A stretch of DNA of 64,000 bases from Magnetospira sp. QH-2 (GTDB taxonomy: Bacteria > Pseudomonadota > Alphaproteobacteria > Rhodospirillales > Magnetospiraceae). Position 1 is the first letter of the stretch, and every line of letters begins with the position of its first letter. Shown in pieces: positions 7,988-17,762 of the stretch. Both the position numbers and the translations under genes were made by a program. The notes beneath the pieces are model-generated. The model made no database searches and was not told where the DNA came from. It saw only the letters and a program-made list of their open reading frames with translations. Location of the stretch: positions 1,937,819 to 2,001,818 of the forward strand of contig NZ_FO538765.1 in the NCBI RefSeq assembly GCF_000968135.1. Direction: 5' to 3'.

Positions 7988-8425
7988 TTAGAGAGTCGGT
8001 TTGCGCAACAGATTGCGCAGTTCTCCGAGATCTTCCAAAACCGCTTCCAATTCGGCCCGCTTCAAGGGATCCAAGACAATGCTTTCATTGGCTCTTGTGG
8101 GCTGCACGGAATCAAAAAGCTCGCCAACCTTCTGTGGTTGCCCTTCTTCCTTGAGCAGCTTCTGCACCCCTTTGATGGTATAGCCTTCCCCATGCAAAAG
8201 GTCGCGGATCCGGCGCAGAATGGCGACGTCCTCGGGGCGGTAATAACGGCGACCGCCAGCCCGTTTGACCGGGCTGATTTGGGTGAATTTGGTTTCCCAG
8301 AAGCGCAGCACATGCTGTTGCAGATCAAGCTCTTTGGCCACCTCGCTTATGGTGCGAAAGGCGGTGGCGGACTTACCATTATTCTGCCGGGCACCCGCTG
8401 GGGCACTTGCGTCTGTTTCGGTCAT
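7988..8425 (-). CDS. MerR-family transcriptional regulator
   Basis: 145 residues. After a disordered head (1-22) comes the MerR winged helix: [22 protein letters not shown], then the wing with [13 protein letters not shown] and the helix pair [25 protein letters not shown] (about 75-95). The remaining C-terminal helix could serve dimerisation; there are no metal-binding cysteines. This regulator directly follows ihfA in most alphaproteobacteria, and its target is generally unknown. The gap to ihfA is 17 bp. Confidence 0.9.
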   Translation of the reverse strand: MTETDASAPAGARQNNGKSATAFRTISEVAKELDLQQHVLRFWETKFTQISPVKRAGGRRYYRPEDVAILRRIRDLLHGEGYTIKGVQKLLKEEGQPQKVGELFDSVQPTRANESIVLDPLKRAELEAVLEDLGELRNLLRKPTL

Positions 8426-8442
8426 GAATTTGGACGGCGCCG

Positions 8443-8742
8443 TCAGGCCTTGCGTTCGTTGATTCGGGCCTTGAGCACCTGCGATGGTCGAAATACCAAT
8501 ACCTTACGCGGTAAAATAGGCACTTCCTCGCCGGTTTTCGGATTCCGTCCGATCCGTTGACCTTTGCTGCGGATGGAGAAACTTCCGAACGAAGAGATCT
8601 TGACCGTTTCGTCCCGCCCCAGGGCGTCGGTCACTTCGTTCAGAACGGACTCCAAAAGATCCGCTGATTCGTTGCGGGATAGGCCGACTTCCTGATAAAC
8701 GGCCTCGCTCAGTTGGGCGCGTGTAATGGTTTTCCCTGACAT
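8443..8742 (-). CDS. ihfA: Integration host factor alpha subunit
   Basis: 99 residues, the normal size of IHF-alpha. Two N-terminal helices ([20 protein letters not shown]) are followed by the beta-saddle and arms with [21 protein letters not shown] and RKVLVFRPS, which intercalate and bend DNA. It works as a heterodimer with IHF-beta in recombination, replication and sigma54 promoter architecture. The start is the ATG before [10 protein letters not shown]; a 10-codon upstream extension of the frame is judged not to be translated. Confidence 0.95.
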   Translation of the reverse strand: MSGKTITRAQLSEAVYQEVGLSRNESADLLESVLNEVTDALGRDETVKISSFGSFSIRSKGQRIGRNPKTGEEVPILPRKVLVFRPSQVLKARINERKA

Positions 8743-8855
8743 GCTTCGGCACTCTCCCAAGAGTTGACCCAAGGAGCCTACCTTGCCTATGGAAAGCCGT
8801 CAATATCAAAGGGATGCAAGTTTGCATTCGCGCGACCGGGAAAGTCCGGCCGGGT

Positions 8856-9866
8856 CTACCAGCGGACCAGACAGGCGCCCCAGGTCAAACCGCCGCCCAT
8901 GGCTTCCATGAGCACCAGATGCCCGGGCTGAATACGACCGTCGCGAACCGCCTCGTCCAAGGCCAAGGGCACCGAGGCGGCGGAGGTATTGGCATGGCGT
9001 TCAACGGTCACCACCACCTTTTCCGGCGCGATCTTCAACTTCCGGGCCGTGCCGTCCAGAATGCGTTTGTTGGCCTGATGCGGCACGATCCAGTCCAGGT
9101 CCGAAGCCTGTAAGCCGTTGGCGTCCAAGGCTTCCTTGACCACACCGGCCAGGTTCGTGACGGCATGGCGGAACACTTCCCTGCCCTGCATGCGGACCTT
9201 GCCAACCGTACCCGTGGACGACGGCCCGCCGTCCACATAAAGAAGGTCATGGCCGCGACCATCGGCATGCAGGTGGCTGGAGAGAATCCCGCGTTGTTGA
9301 TACGACTCGGAGACACTCGGGGAACCGCTAGCCTTGGGTTCAGCGCTCAGAATCACCGCACCGGCGCCATCACCAAACAGGACACAGGTGCCCCGGTCTT
9401 CCCAGTCGAGAATACGGGTAAAGGTTTCCGCGCCGATGACCAAAGCCGTCTTATGTTGGCCGGCACGCAGGAAATTGTCCGCCGTGGCCAGGGCATAGAC
9501 GAACCCGGAACACACGGCCTGAACATCGAATGCCGCCCCCCGGGACACGCCCAGGGCGGCTTGAACCTTGGTTGCCGTGGCCGGAAATGTGCTGTCGGGG
9601 GTCGTCGTTGCAACAATAATCAGATCCAGATCGTCGGCGGTGACCCCCGCATGGGCCATGGCCTTGCGGGCCGCCGCGGTGGCCAGATCAGAAGTATTCT
9701 CCCCCTCAGCGGCCATGTGCCGTTGACGAATCCCCGAGCGTTCGACAATCCATTCGTCACTGGTATCTACGGTCTCGGCCAGTTCTTGGTTGGTGACCAA
9801 CCGCTCGGGCAGATAGGACCCGCACCCGAGAATACGGGAGATGAAAGGCGACGATGGGAGGGTCAT
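8856..9866 (-). CDS. fabH: 3-oxoacyl-ACP synthase III (KAS III)
   Basis: 336 residues. It starts type II fatty-acid synthesis by condensing acetyl-CoA (or a similar primer) with malonyl-ACP. The catalytic triad is present: Cys119 (VQAVCSGF), His263 (PHQANKRI) and Asn293 (HANTSAAS). The GDGAGA and [11 protein letters not shown] glycine motifs are intact. It overlaps plsX by 4 bp (ATGA), so the two are coupled, and ihfA follows 113 bp downstream. Confidence 0.97.
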   Translation of the reverse strand: MTLPSSPFISRILGCGSYLPERLVTNQELAETVDTSDEWIVERSGIRQRHMAAEGENTSDLATAAARKAMAHAGVTADDLDLIIVATTTPDSTFPATATKVQAALGVSRGAAFDVQAVCSGFVYALATADNFLRAGQHKTALVIGAETFTRILDWEDRGTCVLFGDGAGAVILSAEPKASGSPSVSESYQQRGILSSHLHADGRGHDLLYVDGGPSSTGTVGKVRMQGREVFRHAVTNLAGVVKEALDANGLQASDLDWIVPHQANKRILDGTARKLKIAPEKVVVTVERHANTSAASVPLALDEAVRDGRIQPGHLVLMEAMGGGLTWGACLVRW

Positions 9867-10927
9867 TTAGCGGTGTCCTCGGCAGCTATGCTTGGCTCTT
9901 CCCGTTCCCGCTGCGCCATCAGCCGTTCCAGGTCTTCTTTAATGCGGTCATTGAATCCATGACGGACCAGTCGCTCCGATGCGCGAATGGCATTGCTAAA
10001 GCCCAGGCCATCGGTGCCGCCATGGCTTTTTACGCAGATCCCGTTCAAACCGACGAACATGGCCCCATTGTAGCGTCTCGGATCAACCCTTTGTTTGAAC
10101 CGCTTGAGGGCAGGCATGGCCAGAAGCGCGCCCAGCTTGCTGCCCAAAGAGGCGCTCAGAGCTTCCCTGAGAAACAGGCCGAACATCCGTGCCGTTCCTT
10201 CGGCGGTTTTCAAAGCCACATTGCCCGTGAAGCCATCGGTCACAATCACGTCTACGGTCCCGGCGCCGATGTCGTCGCCCTCGACAAAACCATGGAATTT
10301 GATCGGCAGATTGGCTTCTTGCAGCAAGGCCGATGCCTGTTTTACTTCCTCGTGCCCCTTGAGGTCTTCCACACCGACATTGAGAATGCCCACGGAAGGC
10401 TGCTCCAGATCCAGAACCTGACGGGCGAAAACTTCGCCCATCACCGCGAATTGCACCAGATTCTCCGCGTCGCAGGTCACATTGGCGCCCAGGTCCAACA
10501 TCACCGAACGGCCCCGCTGGGTCGGGAAATACGTGGCGATGGCCGGGCGGCTGACCCCCGGCAAGGTGCGCAGCTGAATCATGGACATGGCCATTAGCGC
10601 ACCCGTATTGCCCGCAGAGATGATGCCGTCGGCCTCTTGGGATTTTACCGCGGCAATAGCGTGCCACATGCTGGATTTTCGCCCGCTACGCAAGGCAACG
10701 GACGGCTTCATTTCATTGGTAATCACGCCCTCGGCATGACGTATTTCACAACACCCGGCCAGGGCAGGATGACGCTCTATCAAGGCGTTCAGACGCACCT
10801 CATCACCGAATACCAGGAATTTCGCATCCGGAATTCGGCTATGCGCCAGTTCAAGGCCCTCGATCACCATGTCAGGGGCATTGTCCCCGCCCATGGCGTC
10901 AATGGAGAGCGTAATACCGGCGTTCAA
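9863..10927 (-). CDS. plsX: Phosphate acyltransferase PlsX
   Basis: 354 residues. PlsX converts acyl-ACP to acyl-phosphate, the donor for PlsY in phosphatidic acid synthesis; it is a peripheral membrane enzyme. Typical motifs are [11 protein letters not shown] at the N-terminus, [12 protein letters not shown], a DLGANV loop, and [16 protein letters not shown]. It lies between rpmF (49 bp upstream) and fabH (4-bp overlap), the common rpmF-plsX-fabH arrangement. Confidence 0.97.
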   Translation of the reverse strand: MNAGITLSIDAMGGDNAPDMVIEGLELAHSRIPDAKFLVFGDEVRLNALIERHPALAGCCEIRHAEGVITNEMKPSVALRSGRKSSMWHAIAAVKSQEADGIISAGNTGALMAMSMIQLRTLPGVSRPAIATYFPTQRGRSVMLDLGANVTCDAENLVQFAVMGEVFARQVLDLEQPSVGILNVGVEDLKGHEEVKQASALLQEANLPIKFHGFVEGDDIGAGTVDVIVTDGFTGNVALKTAEGTARMFGLFLREALSASLGSKLGALLAMPALKRFKQRVDPRRYNGAMFVGLNGICVKSHGGTDGLGFSNAIRASERLVRHGFNDRIKEDLERLMAQREREEPSIAAEDTAK

Positions 10928-10976
10928 ACGTCCAGTCCCCCTTTAACCGATCCCTTGGGATTGGATGTGACGCCCC

Positions 10977-11159
10977 TTAGGCGGCATCGGTCTCAACGAC
11001 CTCGCGGCCATCGTAAAAACCACAGGCACCACAAACATGGTGCGGCTGCTTCAGTTCGCCACAGTTCGGGCATTCCTGATAGCTCGTGGCATTCAGGGAA
11101 TCATGTGCCCGACGCTGATTGCGCCGCGACTTGGTGACTTTTTTCTTAGGTACAGCCAT
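10977..11159 (-). CDS. rpmF: 50S ribosomal protein L32
   Basis: 60 residues beginning [17 protein letters not shown], the universal basic L32 head, followed by a zinc ribbon with CPNCG and CGACG. The ATG at 11159 is used rather than upstream in-frame codons. All four zinc cysteines are present, so this is the zinc-dependent form. First gene of rpmF-plsX-fabH. Confidence 0.97.
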   Translation of the reverse strand: MAVPKKKVTKSRRNQRRAHDSLNATSYQECPNCGELKQPHHVCGACGFYDGREVVETDAA

Positions 11160-11292
11160 CTCAAACTCTTCTCTGTCTAGCAAGTCCGCGAAAAACGGAC
11201 CTTTTCGCCCCACTGACGCGGGGCGCTCTGTTTAAACAATAATGAAACGAAGGGCAAGCGATTACCCGACATTGCCCTCTTCCGCGGTATGT

Positions 11293-11841
11293 TTACCGGG
11301 TTTCCTTCAGCTTTGCCAGCACTGAGAAGGGATTTGGCGGATCTCTTTTTTCATCACCCTCGACGGTCTTGTCGGTGGCGTAACCCTCGAAGGATACGCC
11401 GGGCGCTTTGGGATAGGTGGGAATCTCCAGACCGACTTGTTCAGCCAGGCTTTCTCCCAGATCAAAGCGGTCGCCTTCCAGCGGTTCTATATCGATGATG
11501 CTCTCTGGGTCCAGTTCGATTTCAGCGACCGGCTTGTCTTGGTCCGGCCGACAATAGACGAAATCAAGCGGGCTATTGATCAGGGTTTCAACCGGCTCCA
11601 GTGTCACCACACATGCCTGCACCACGCGACCGCTCAAGGTGCCCTGTACGCGCACCTCCCGTCCACGGCGCCGGACCGTCAAAGAAACTTCGGCAACCAA
11701 TTCGGGGATCTTTTCCACCCCGAAACGCCGACTCAGGGCGTCACGCTCTTCCACCGAGGTGGAAACGGTCAACTTGAGGCCACCATCCGGGATTTCGGCC
11801 ACCACGATTGGGCGTGACCATTCGGGGGTCATATCGGTCAT
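11293..11841 (-). CDS. YceD/DUF177 family protein (putative rRNA/L32-linked)
   Basis: 182 residues with the DUF177 layout: an N-terminal beta region (LTVRRRGREVRVQGTLSG), one cysteine (VVQACVVTLEPVE) where relatives may have CxxC pairs, an acidic middle (IELDPESIIDIEPLEGDRFDLGE), and the end motif NPFSVLAKLK. The family is nearly always upstream of rpmF and has been connected with 23S rRNA maturation; the function here is inferred from that. It overlaps the upstream chaperone gene by 4 bp. Confidence 0.88.
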   Translation of the reverse strand: MTDMTPEWSRPIVVAEIPDGGLKLTVSTSVEERDALSRRFGVEKIPELVAEVSLTVRRRGREVRVQGTLSGRVVQACVVTLEPVETLINSPLDFVYCRPDQDKPVAEIELDPESIIDIEPLEGDRFDLGESLAEQVGLEIPTYPKAPGVSFEGYATDKTVEGDEKRDPPNPFSVLAKLKETR

Positions 11842-12401
11842 TCCCTGACCTCGATCACATCAGGCAGACCGGCGAAAGTAATCTCCCCTCGCCGCAGGTC
11901 TCCCATGGATTGCTGCTCCAGGTGGAAGGCCTGCTGACGCACATAGGCCGCCAGAACAGCGACCTGATCATTATCCGGCTCTGTTTTGCGATAAACATTG
12001 CGGCGCAGAGAATCCATCAACACTTTGTCGTCGGCAGCCGCCAGTCCACCGTCATAGGCCGCGACCCGACCGAAAAAGCCCTTGGCCACGGATTTGACCC
12101 GACCGCCAATGGCGATATCACTGACGCCCATTTCCCGCAAATTGCGGTCCACATCGACAAACATGATGTCGAATACGGTTTGGGAAAGCTTCTGATCTTC
12201 GGGATCGGCGTTTTCCGCTTTCAAGCGCCGCATGACGAGAAAGGCATGCAAGGCGATCAAGTCGTAGCGCCCATCGGGGGTATCGGGGACGCCCAGTGTG
12301 GAATAGAAAGCCGGTTGCCGCGCTTGCGCCACCAAAGCCTCGTAAAGCGCGCGTGCCGGAGCTTCGTGTTGGTTCCGTTGAAACAGACTAAACAAACCCA
12401 T
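11838..12401 (-). CDS. CBP3-type ubiquinol-cytochrome c chaperone
   Basis: About 187 residues of the ubiquinol-cytochrome c chaperone family (CBP3 in mitochondria), which helps cytochrome b enter the bc1 complex. Seen here are the helix-rich stretch ARALYEALVAQARQPAFYSTLGVPDTPDGRY (in parts), LIALHAFLVMRRLK, FDIMFVDVDRNLREMGVSD and GRVKSVAKGFFGR. It is soluble. ATG 12401 (MGLFSLFQRN) is preferred over an upstream TTG/ATG extension lacking similarity. Divergent from bamE and coupled to yceD. Confidence 0.9.
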   Translation of the reverse strand: MGLFSLFQRNQHEAPARALYEALVAQARQPAFYSTLGVPDTPDGRYDLIALHAFLVMRRLKAENADPEDQKLSQTVFDIMFVDVDRNLREMGVSDIAIGGRVKSVAKGFFGRVAAYDGGLAAADDKVLMDSLRRNVYRKTEPDNDQVAVLAAYVRQQAFHLEQQSMGDLRRGEITFAGLPDVIEVRE

Positions 12402-12497
12402 GAATTGCGCCCTTGTTGACAACGATTGGCTCGTGGTGCGATGTATCACCCTATCAGGCTGAAATGCCGTCGAACACGGGAACAGTCAAGCATTGCC

Positions 12498-12941
12498 ATG
12501 AAGAAAATGTCCATATACACCGGAATTGCTACGATCCTGGTCCTTGGTGGCCTAACGGTTGGCGCTTGTTCTCCACGCATTGATACCCGAGGCAACCTGC
12601 CCGAGGATGAAATGCTCGCCGAGCTACGCGTTGGGGAATACACCCGCGAGGATGTGATGGATATCCTCGGCTCACCCTCGGCCACCTCCGAATTTGGTAA
12701 CCAGACTTGGTACTACATCAGCAAACGAACGGAAACCACGGCATTTTGGGCGCCCGAGGTCAAAGATCGCAAGGTTATCGTGGTTCGCTTCGATGACAAA
12801 GGGCGAGTCGCCGCCATTGACAAGGTTGGCCTGGAAGAAGGTAACTTTGTCGAGACCGTGGACCGTGAGACCCCCACGGCCGGACATGAATTGACCGTGT
12901 TTGAGCAGTTGTTCGGCCAGATTGGTCGGTTCTCTAAATAG
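12498..12941 (+). CDS. bamE: Outer-membrane assembly lipoprotein BamE (SmpA/OmlA)
   Basis: 147 residues. A lipoprotein signal peptide ends at the lipobox VGAC, making Cys24 the lipid anchor. The mature part has the BamE fold: the helix LRVGEYTREDVMDILGSPSATSEF (in parts), strands WYYIS and VIVVRFDDKGRVA. It belongs to the BAM complex that inserts beta-barrel proteins. ATG at 12498; an upstream in-frame extension would destroy the signal peptide. It converges on hppA across a shared terminator. Confidence 0.95.
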   Translation: MKKMSIYTGIATILVLGGLTVGACSPRIDTRGNLPEDEMLAELRVGEYTREDVMDILGSPSATSEFGNQTWYYISKRTETTAFWAPEVKDRKVIVVRFDDKGRVAAIDKVGLEEGNFVETVDRETPTAGHELTVFEQLFGQIGRFSK

Positions 12942-12960
12942 GACTGGCATGGCGACACGA

Positions 12961-12994
12961 AAAAGGCCCCGGCGGAATACACCGGGGCCTTTCG
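12961..12994. terminator. Bidirectional terminator between bamE and hppA
   Basis: Perfect 8-bp stem GGCCCCGG/CCGGGGCC with a 9-nt loop, AAAA on the left and TTT on the right. It can serve both convergent genes. Confidence 0.85.
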
Positions 12995-13015
12995 TCGTTT
13001 AGAGTCGCGATCGGC

Positions 13016-15112
13016 TTAGCCAGCCAGCAGGGCCAGCAGCAGAATGGCAACGATGTTGGTGATCTTGATCATCGGATTGACAGCCGGACCGGCGGTATCC
13101 TTGTAAGGATCACCGACCGTATCACCGGTCACCGCGGCTTTGTGGGCTTCCGAGCCCTTGCCGCCGTGGTTGCCGTCTTCGATGTACTTCTTGGCATTAT
13201 CCCAAGCACCGCCACCGGAGGTCATCGAGATGGCCACGAACAGGCCGGTCACGATGGTACCCAGCAGCATGGCGCCCAGCGCGGTAAAGGCCTGGGCCTG
13301 ACCGGCCACGGCATCGACCACGAAGTACAGCACAATCGGCGCGAACACCGGCAGCATGGACGGAATGATCATTTCCTTGATCGCCGCTTTGGTCAGCATG
13401 TCGACACAGGTGCCGTATTCGGGCTTGCCGGTGCCTTCCATGATTCCGGCGATCTCCCGGAACTGTCGCCGAACTTCCAGCACCACCGAACCAGCGGCAC
13501 GGCCCACGGCCATCATGCCCATGGCGCCGAACAGGAACGGCATCAGGCCACCGAAGAACAGCCCGACCACCACATAGGGGTCCTGAAGCCGGAACTGCAC
13601 GTCCAGATCCGGGAAGTAGTGCCCCAGGTCCTCGGTGTAGGCGGCGAACAGCACCAGGGCGGCGAGACCGGCGGAGCCGATGGCGTAACCCTTGGTGACG
13701 GCCTTGGTGGTATTGCCCACCGCGTCCAGGGCGTCGGTGGTCTTGCGCACGTCTTCTGGCAGATCCGCCATTTCGGCGATGCCACCCGCGTTATCGGTCA
13801 CCGGACCATAGGCGTCCAGAGCCACCACGATCCCGGCCAGGGCCAGCATGGTGGTCGCCGCGATGGCGATGCCATACAAGCCGCCGGTGGTGTAGCCGAC
13901 GATAATACCGGCGCAGATGATCAGAACCGGCAGAGCCGTCGATTCCATGGAGACCGCGAGGCCTTGGATGACGTTGGTGCCATGGCCGGTAACGGAGGCC
14001 TTGGCGACGCTGAGCACCGGCTTGTGCTGGGTGCCGGTATAGTACTCGGTGACCCAAACGATCAGGCCCGTCACCACCAGACCGGTGATGGCGCAGATGA
14101 ACAGATCCATGCCGGTGATCGTCCGCGGACCCATTTCAATGGCCTGGTCGAAGCCAAGCATTTGCTGGATGATCACGCCAATGAAGATGGCCGAGAACAC
14201 CGCCGTGGCGATCAGCCCCTTGTACAGGGCGCCCATGATATTCTCCGATCCGCCAAGACGGACGAAGAAAGTGCCGATGACCGAAGCGGCGATGCAGACG
14301 CCACCGATGACCAGCGGCAGCAGCAGCATGGTTTCCTGAGTGGCGCCGGTAAAGAAGATCACACCCAGCAACATGGTGGCGACGATGGTCACCGCATAGG
14401 TCTCGAACAAGTCGGCGGCCATGCCGGCGCAATCGCCCACGTTGTCGCCCACGTTGTCGGCGATCACCGCCGGGTTGCGAGGGTCATCCTCGGGGATTCC
14501 CGCTTCGACCTTGCCCACCAGGTCAGCGCCCACGTCAGCGCCCTTGGTGAAGATGCCGCCGCCCAGACGGGCGAAGATGGAGATCAGCGACGCGCCGAAG
14601 CTCAGGGCCACCAGGGCCTCCATGATGTGCCGCATCTGCTCGGGTGTCTCGGTGCCAACGGTGTTGCGCAAGATGATGTAATATCCGGCAACGCCCAGCA
14701 GGCCGAGCCCGACCACCAACATACCGGTGACGGCACCGGACTTGAAGGAGATGGCCAGACCACCGGCCAGACCCTGAGACCGGGCGGCTTCGGCTGTGCG
14801 CACATTGGCTCGCACCGACACGTTCATGCCGATATAACCGGCCAGACCGGACAGGATCGCGCCGATGGCATAGCCGATGGCCACGTCCAGGCCCAGACGC
14901 AGCCCGAGCAAAATTCCGATAACCACGCCGACGATGGCGATGGTGGTGTATTGACGATTGAGATAGGCGCTGGCGCCTTCTTGGACCGCAGCGGCAATTT
15001 CTTGCATGCGTTCCGTACCCGCCGGTGCCGAAACTACGGACCGGACGGCGTAGGCTCCATACAGCAGAGCCAACAGGCCCATTGCTAGAACCAAGATATA
15101 CATAGCTGACAT
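13016..15112 (-). CDS. hppA: Membrane proton-pumping pyrophosphatase, K+-independent type
   Basis: 698 residues with 15-16 hydrophobic segments. It hydrolyses cytosolic pyrophosphate and pumps H+. The substrate loop [11 protein letters not shown] and the acidic [12 protein letters not shown] motif are intact, as is the second [16 protein letters not shown] motif. The GNTTK sequence carries Lys where K+-dependent enzymes have Ala, indicating the K+-independent H+-PPase subclass, as in Rhodospirillum rubrum. ATG 15112 follows an AGGGGG ribosome binding site; further upstream codons in frame lack one. Confidence 0.97.
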   Translation of the reverse strand: MSAMYILVLAMGLLALLYGAYAVRSVVSAPAGTERMQEIAAAVQEGASAYLNRQYTTIAIVGVVIGILLGLRLGLDVAIGYAIGAILSGLAGYIGMNVSVRANVRTAEAARSQGLAGGLAISFKSGAVTGMLVVGLGLLGVAGYYIILRNTVGTETPEQMRHIMEALVALSFGASLISIFARLGGGIFTKGADVGADLVGKVEAGIPEDDPRNPAVIADNVGDNVGDCAGMAADLFETYAVTIVATMLLGVIFFTGATQETMLLLPLVIGGVCIAASVIGTFFVRLGGSENIMGALYKGLIATAVFSAIFIGVIIQQMLGFDQAIEMGPRTITGMDLFICAITGLVVTGLIVWVTEYYTGTQHKPVLSVAKASVTGHGTNVIQGLAVSMESTALPVLIICAGIIVGYTTGGLYGIAIAATTMLALAGIVVALDAYGPVTDNAGGIAEMADLPEDVRKTTDALDAVGNTTKAVTKGYAIGSAGLAALVLFAAYTEDLGHYFPDLDVQFRLQDPYVVVGLFFGGLMPFLFGAMGMMAVGRAAGSVVLEVRRQFREIAGIMEGTGKPEYGTCVDMLTKAAIKEMIIPSMLPVFAPIVLYFVVDAVAGQAQAFTALGAMLLGTIVTGLFVAISMTSGGGAWDNAKKYIEDGNHGGKGSEAHKAAVTGDTVGDPYKDTAGPAVNPMIKITNIVAILLLALLAG

Positions 15113-15260
15113 TCCGTTTCCCCCTAAAATGGACGGATGGCTGTTAAGCGGGCGAAGCACGGCTCCCCTATTTTCTCGGCCGTGTCTGCCCGGGACTCTG
15201 CCACGAGCCACCCTCCGGCGCAATACCGCTGCCGAATCCGCGCCCCAGAGCGTTATATAA

Positions 15261-15725
15261 TTACTTTGATTGCTGAATGTCCGCCTTAACGGTCAAATCC
15301 CGAACCAGGTCGGGGTCACCCGTTGCCTTGGCAGATAGCAACAGCAACCGGTCTTTCAGCAGCGCCAGATCCACTTCGCTGGTCTTGCGCAGCATCCGGG
15401 GCAGGTAGCTATAGAGATCGCGCAGGAAAGTATCCGAAAGTTTAGGGGCCAAGCGCTTGATTTTGTCCTCGTTTTCCTTGCCCATGCATTCAAATTTCAC
15501 TTCGATGGTGACCGTGGCCTGCATCCGGTCTCCCTGGATCAAGGGCACAAGAAGCGGTTCCAAATCGACGTACAGGGGTTCTTCTACCGGCACTGGTTCC
15601 GGCTCGGGCTCCACTTCGGTTCCCATGATCATGGCGATCAGGTCGTATCCCATCCAATTGGCCACGGCAAAGCTGCCGCCGGTCAACAAAATCAAGACCG
15701 CTAATAGTATCGCTAGTTTTTTCAT
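15261..15725 (-). CDS. FliL-like single-pass membrane protein
   Basis: 154 residues. One N-terminal membrane helix (3-23) is followed by an acidic Pro/Glu linker (residues 38-50, [12 protein letters not shown]) and a periplasmic domain with the FliL pattern: [35 protein letters not shown] and a final helical segment with [11 protein letters not shown]. FliL proteins sit beside the flagellar stator. No flagellar gene is near; the context is thiL upstream and hppA downstream, so this may be a paralogue with another job. Confidence 0.78.
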   Translation of the reverse strand: MKKLAILLAVLILLTGGSFAVANWMGYDLIAMIMGTEVEPEPEPVPVEEPLYVDLEPLLVPLIQGDRMQATVTIEVKFECMGKENEDKIKRLAPKLSDTFLRDLYSYLPRMLRKTSEVDLALLKDRLLLLSAKATGDPDLVRDLTVKADIQQSK

Positions 15726-15807
15726 TATTGGATCCTCCCCTGCGCGGCATTATTCCCGCTTGTCGCGTCGGTGAAAAGGGGCATTCGGTGAAAACCGACC
15801 GCTGGAC

Positions 15808-16788
15808 TCAGAAGTGGCGGTATCCTTGCTGCTTTATCGAGCGCTCTTTTCCTTGTTCATCAATCACCGTGACTCCCTTCCCCGCCATCATGGTTCCGAT
15901 GCGGGTCAAGGGCACCCCCGACTCTTGGCTGACCGTGGCGATCTCCCCTTCTCTTTCCAAGGGCATCGTAAAGCATAATTCATAATCATCACCGCCCGTC
16001 ATGGGCAGGTCAACAAGACCCGCCTCCGCTTGTTGGGCAGCCCGGACCGCATCGGATAGCGGTACCCGGCTTTGGGTAATGCGCGCGCCCAATCCCGATT
16101 CATCGGCCAGATGCCCCAGATCGGCCAGCAGACCATCGGAGAGATCCAAAGCCGCCGTCGCGTTCCCGAGCAAGGCCTGTCCGAGGCGCAAGCGTGGCCT
16201 GGGGCAAAGATAGCGATCCAGCAAGTAAGCGTGGTCTTGGTTTGATAGCGACGCCAGTTTCCCTCGAGCGGCCAGCAACCCCAAGGCACCATCGCCGATG
16301 GTTCCGCTGACGTAGACGCCGTCCCCCTCTTTTGCGCCGTTGCGTCTCAGCAGCCCCCCCTTGGGCACGGCACCATGGGCGGTGACGGTCAGCGACAAAG
16401 GGCCGGACGTCGCCACCGTATCGCCGCCGATCAAGGCGACTCCATAGATTTCCTGATCGGCCTTGAGCGCCTCGGCAAAGGCCGCAATCCAGGACTCATC
16501 CGTTTCTTGGGGCAAACAGGCAGCCAAGAGATAGCCGACAGGCCGAGCCCCCATGGCGGCCAGATCGGACAGGTTGACCCTCAGGACCTTGCGGGCAATA
16601 TCGCCGGGGGATTGATCCGCCAGGAAATGCACCCCGGCGACCAGCGCGTCGCTGGTGACCACCAGGTCGTGATCTTCCGGGATATCCAATCGTGCGGCGT
16701 CGTCGGTCAGGTTGAACGCGCCGGGAGCGGCCTCGGCCAGGGGCGCGAAATAGCGGGCGATGAGATCGAACTCGTCACGCCCCGCCAT
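15808..16788 (-). CDS. thiL: Thiamine-monophosphate kinase
   Basis: 326 residues. ThiL phosphorylates thiamine monophosphate to the diphosphate cofactor. The PurM-like ATP fold shows DDAARL, the metal-binding VTSDALVAGVHF, LSDLAAMGARP, GGDTVATSG and TGGDDYELCF. It is 3 bp downstream of nusB and ends the rpiB...nusB-thiL run; the nusB-thiL pair next to riboflavin genes is widespread. Confidence 0.96.
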   Translation of the reverse strand: MAGRDEFDLIARYFAPLAEAAPGAFNLTDDAARLDIPEDHDLVVTSDALVAGVHFLADQSPGDIARKVLRVNLSDLAAMGARPVGYLLAACLPQETDESWIAAFAEALKADQEIYGVALIGGDTVATSGPLSLTVTAHGAVPKGGLLRRNGAKEGDGVYVSGTIGDGALGLLAARGKLASLSNQDHAYLLDRYLCPRPRLRLGQALLGNATAALDLSDGLLADLGHLADESGLGARITQSRVPLSDAVRAAQQAEAGLVDLPMTGGDDYELCFTMPLEREGEIATVSQESGVPLTRIGTMMAGKGVTVIDEQGKERSIKQQGYRHF

Positions 16789-16791
16789 GGG

Positions 16792-17307
16792 TTACCCCGC
16801 CTCCCGGGCCATTTCGTCGGCCCGCAAGGTGCGGGCAAGCCGATCAAGCACCCCATTGACCAGTCCGGGCTCCTTGGCCAGGAAAAAATCACCGGTCAGG
16901 TCCACATATTCCGTGATCACCACCCTGGCCGGGACCTTGGGACAATCCAGAAGCTCATAGGTGCCGACGCGCAAAGTCGCGCGCAGAACGGCTTCGAGCC
17001 GGTGCACCGAATAGCCGCCTGAAAGCGCGCCGTCGATCATGGCATCCAGATCCGCCTGACGCCCATGGGCACCGCGCAGCAACAGGCCGAAATAGTTGCC
17101 GTCCGGTTCCGGCAGGGAAACCCCCTCCCCGTCGGTCAGATCAGCGCCGGTCCAGCGCTTGTGGAGAAATTCATCAATCACGCCGTTGAGGCCTGCCCCG
17201 GACATGTCGATTTCATAAAGGGCTTGCACGGCCGCAAGGCGTGCGGCGCTACGCCGACGGCTGCCGCCATCGCCGGGCTGTGTTCCCTGAGATTTAGAAT
17301 CACTCAT
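16792..17307 (-). CDS. nusB: Transcription antitermination factor NusB
   Basis: 171 residues. A disordered head (1-18) is followed by the all-helical NusB domain: RSAARLAAVQALYEIDMSG, the middle helices, and the C-terminal VITEYVDLTGDFF and EPGLVNGVLDRLAR segments. With NusE it binds boxA RNA for rRNA antitermination. It overlaps ribH by 4 bp and is 3 bp from thiL. Confidence 0.96.
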   Translation of the reverse strand: MSDSKSQGTQPGDGGSRRRSAARLAAVQALYEIDMSGAGLNGVIDEFLHKRWTGADLTDGEGVSLPEPDGNYFGLLLRGAHGRQADLDAMIDGALSGGYSVHRLEAVLRATLRVGTYELLDCPKVPARVVITEYVDLTGDFFLAKEPGLVNGVLDRLARTLRADEMAREAG

Positions 17308-17762
17308 GCGAGATCGAAGCTTTTCTTGATGTCGAGCAGACGCAGGCAGGCCACGGCGGCACGTCCGCCGAAATCCTTGCCGGTGGTATCGGCGCGGACC
17401 AGGGCCTGTTGTTTGTTTTCAACCGTCAACACGCCATAGCCATGGGGCATGCCGTGCTCGATGACCAAATCGGTCACGGCGCGGAAAGATTCCGTGCAGA
17501 CCACGTCGTAATGACTGGTCTCCCCCCGAATAACGCAGCCCAGGGACACCACGCCCACGTAATGGGACGTTGTGGTGCATTCCGCCATGCCTTGCAGGGC
17601 GTACTTGATCACCGAGGGAATCTCCAAGGCGCCGGGCACCAGAATATGCTCATAAGGAATCCCGGCCTTTTCCAGAACCTGGGTAGCGCCTTTCAACAAT
17701 TCCTGGCCGATATCTTCGTAGAATCGGCCTTCGACGATCAGGATCCGGGGCCCATCAATCAT
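17304..17762 (-). CDS. ribH: 6,7-dimethyl-8-ribityllumazine synthase
   Basis: 152 residues. The enzyme condenses the ribitylaminouracil with dihydroxybutanone phosphate, the penultimate step to riboflavin. The fold start RILIVEGRFYEDIGQELL, the VPGALEIPSVIKYAL loop, the SLGCVIRGETSHYDVVC segment with the substrate-binding GET-H, and PHGYGVLTVEN are present. It overlaps ribBX and nusB by 4 bp each. Confidence 0.96.
   Translation of the reverse strand: MIDGPRILIVEGRFYEDIGQELLKGATQVLEKAGIPYEHILVPGALEIPSVIKYALQGMAECTTTSHYVGVVSLGCVIRGETSHYDVVCTESFRAVTDLVIEHGMPHGYGVLTVENKQQALVRADTTGKDFGGRAAVACLRLLDIKKSFDLA

Noticed and set aside
13142-15088. A 648-residue open frame on the plus strand, antisense to hppA
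   Set aside because: Its composition is extremely His/Gln/Asp/Gly-rich, the signature of an antisense frame opposite a hydrophobic membrane protein; no ribosome site and no homology-like motif. The same applies to long plus-strand frames opposite nuoN, nuoM and nuoL (51705-53528, 53583-54410, 54767-55960).
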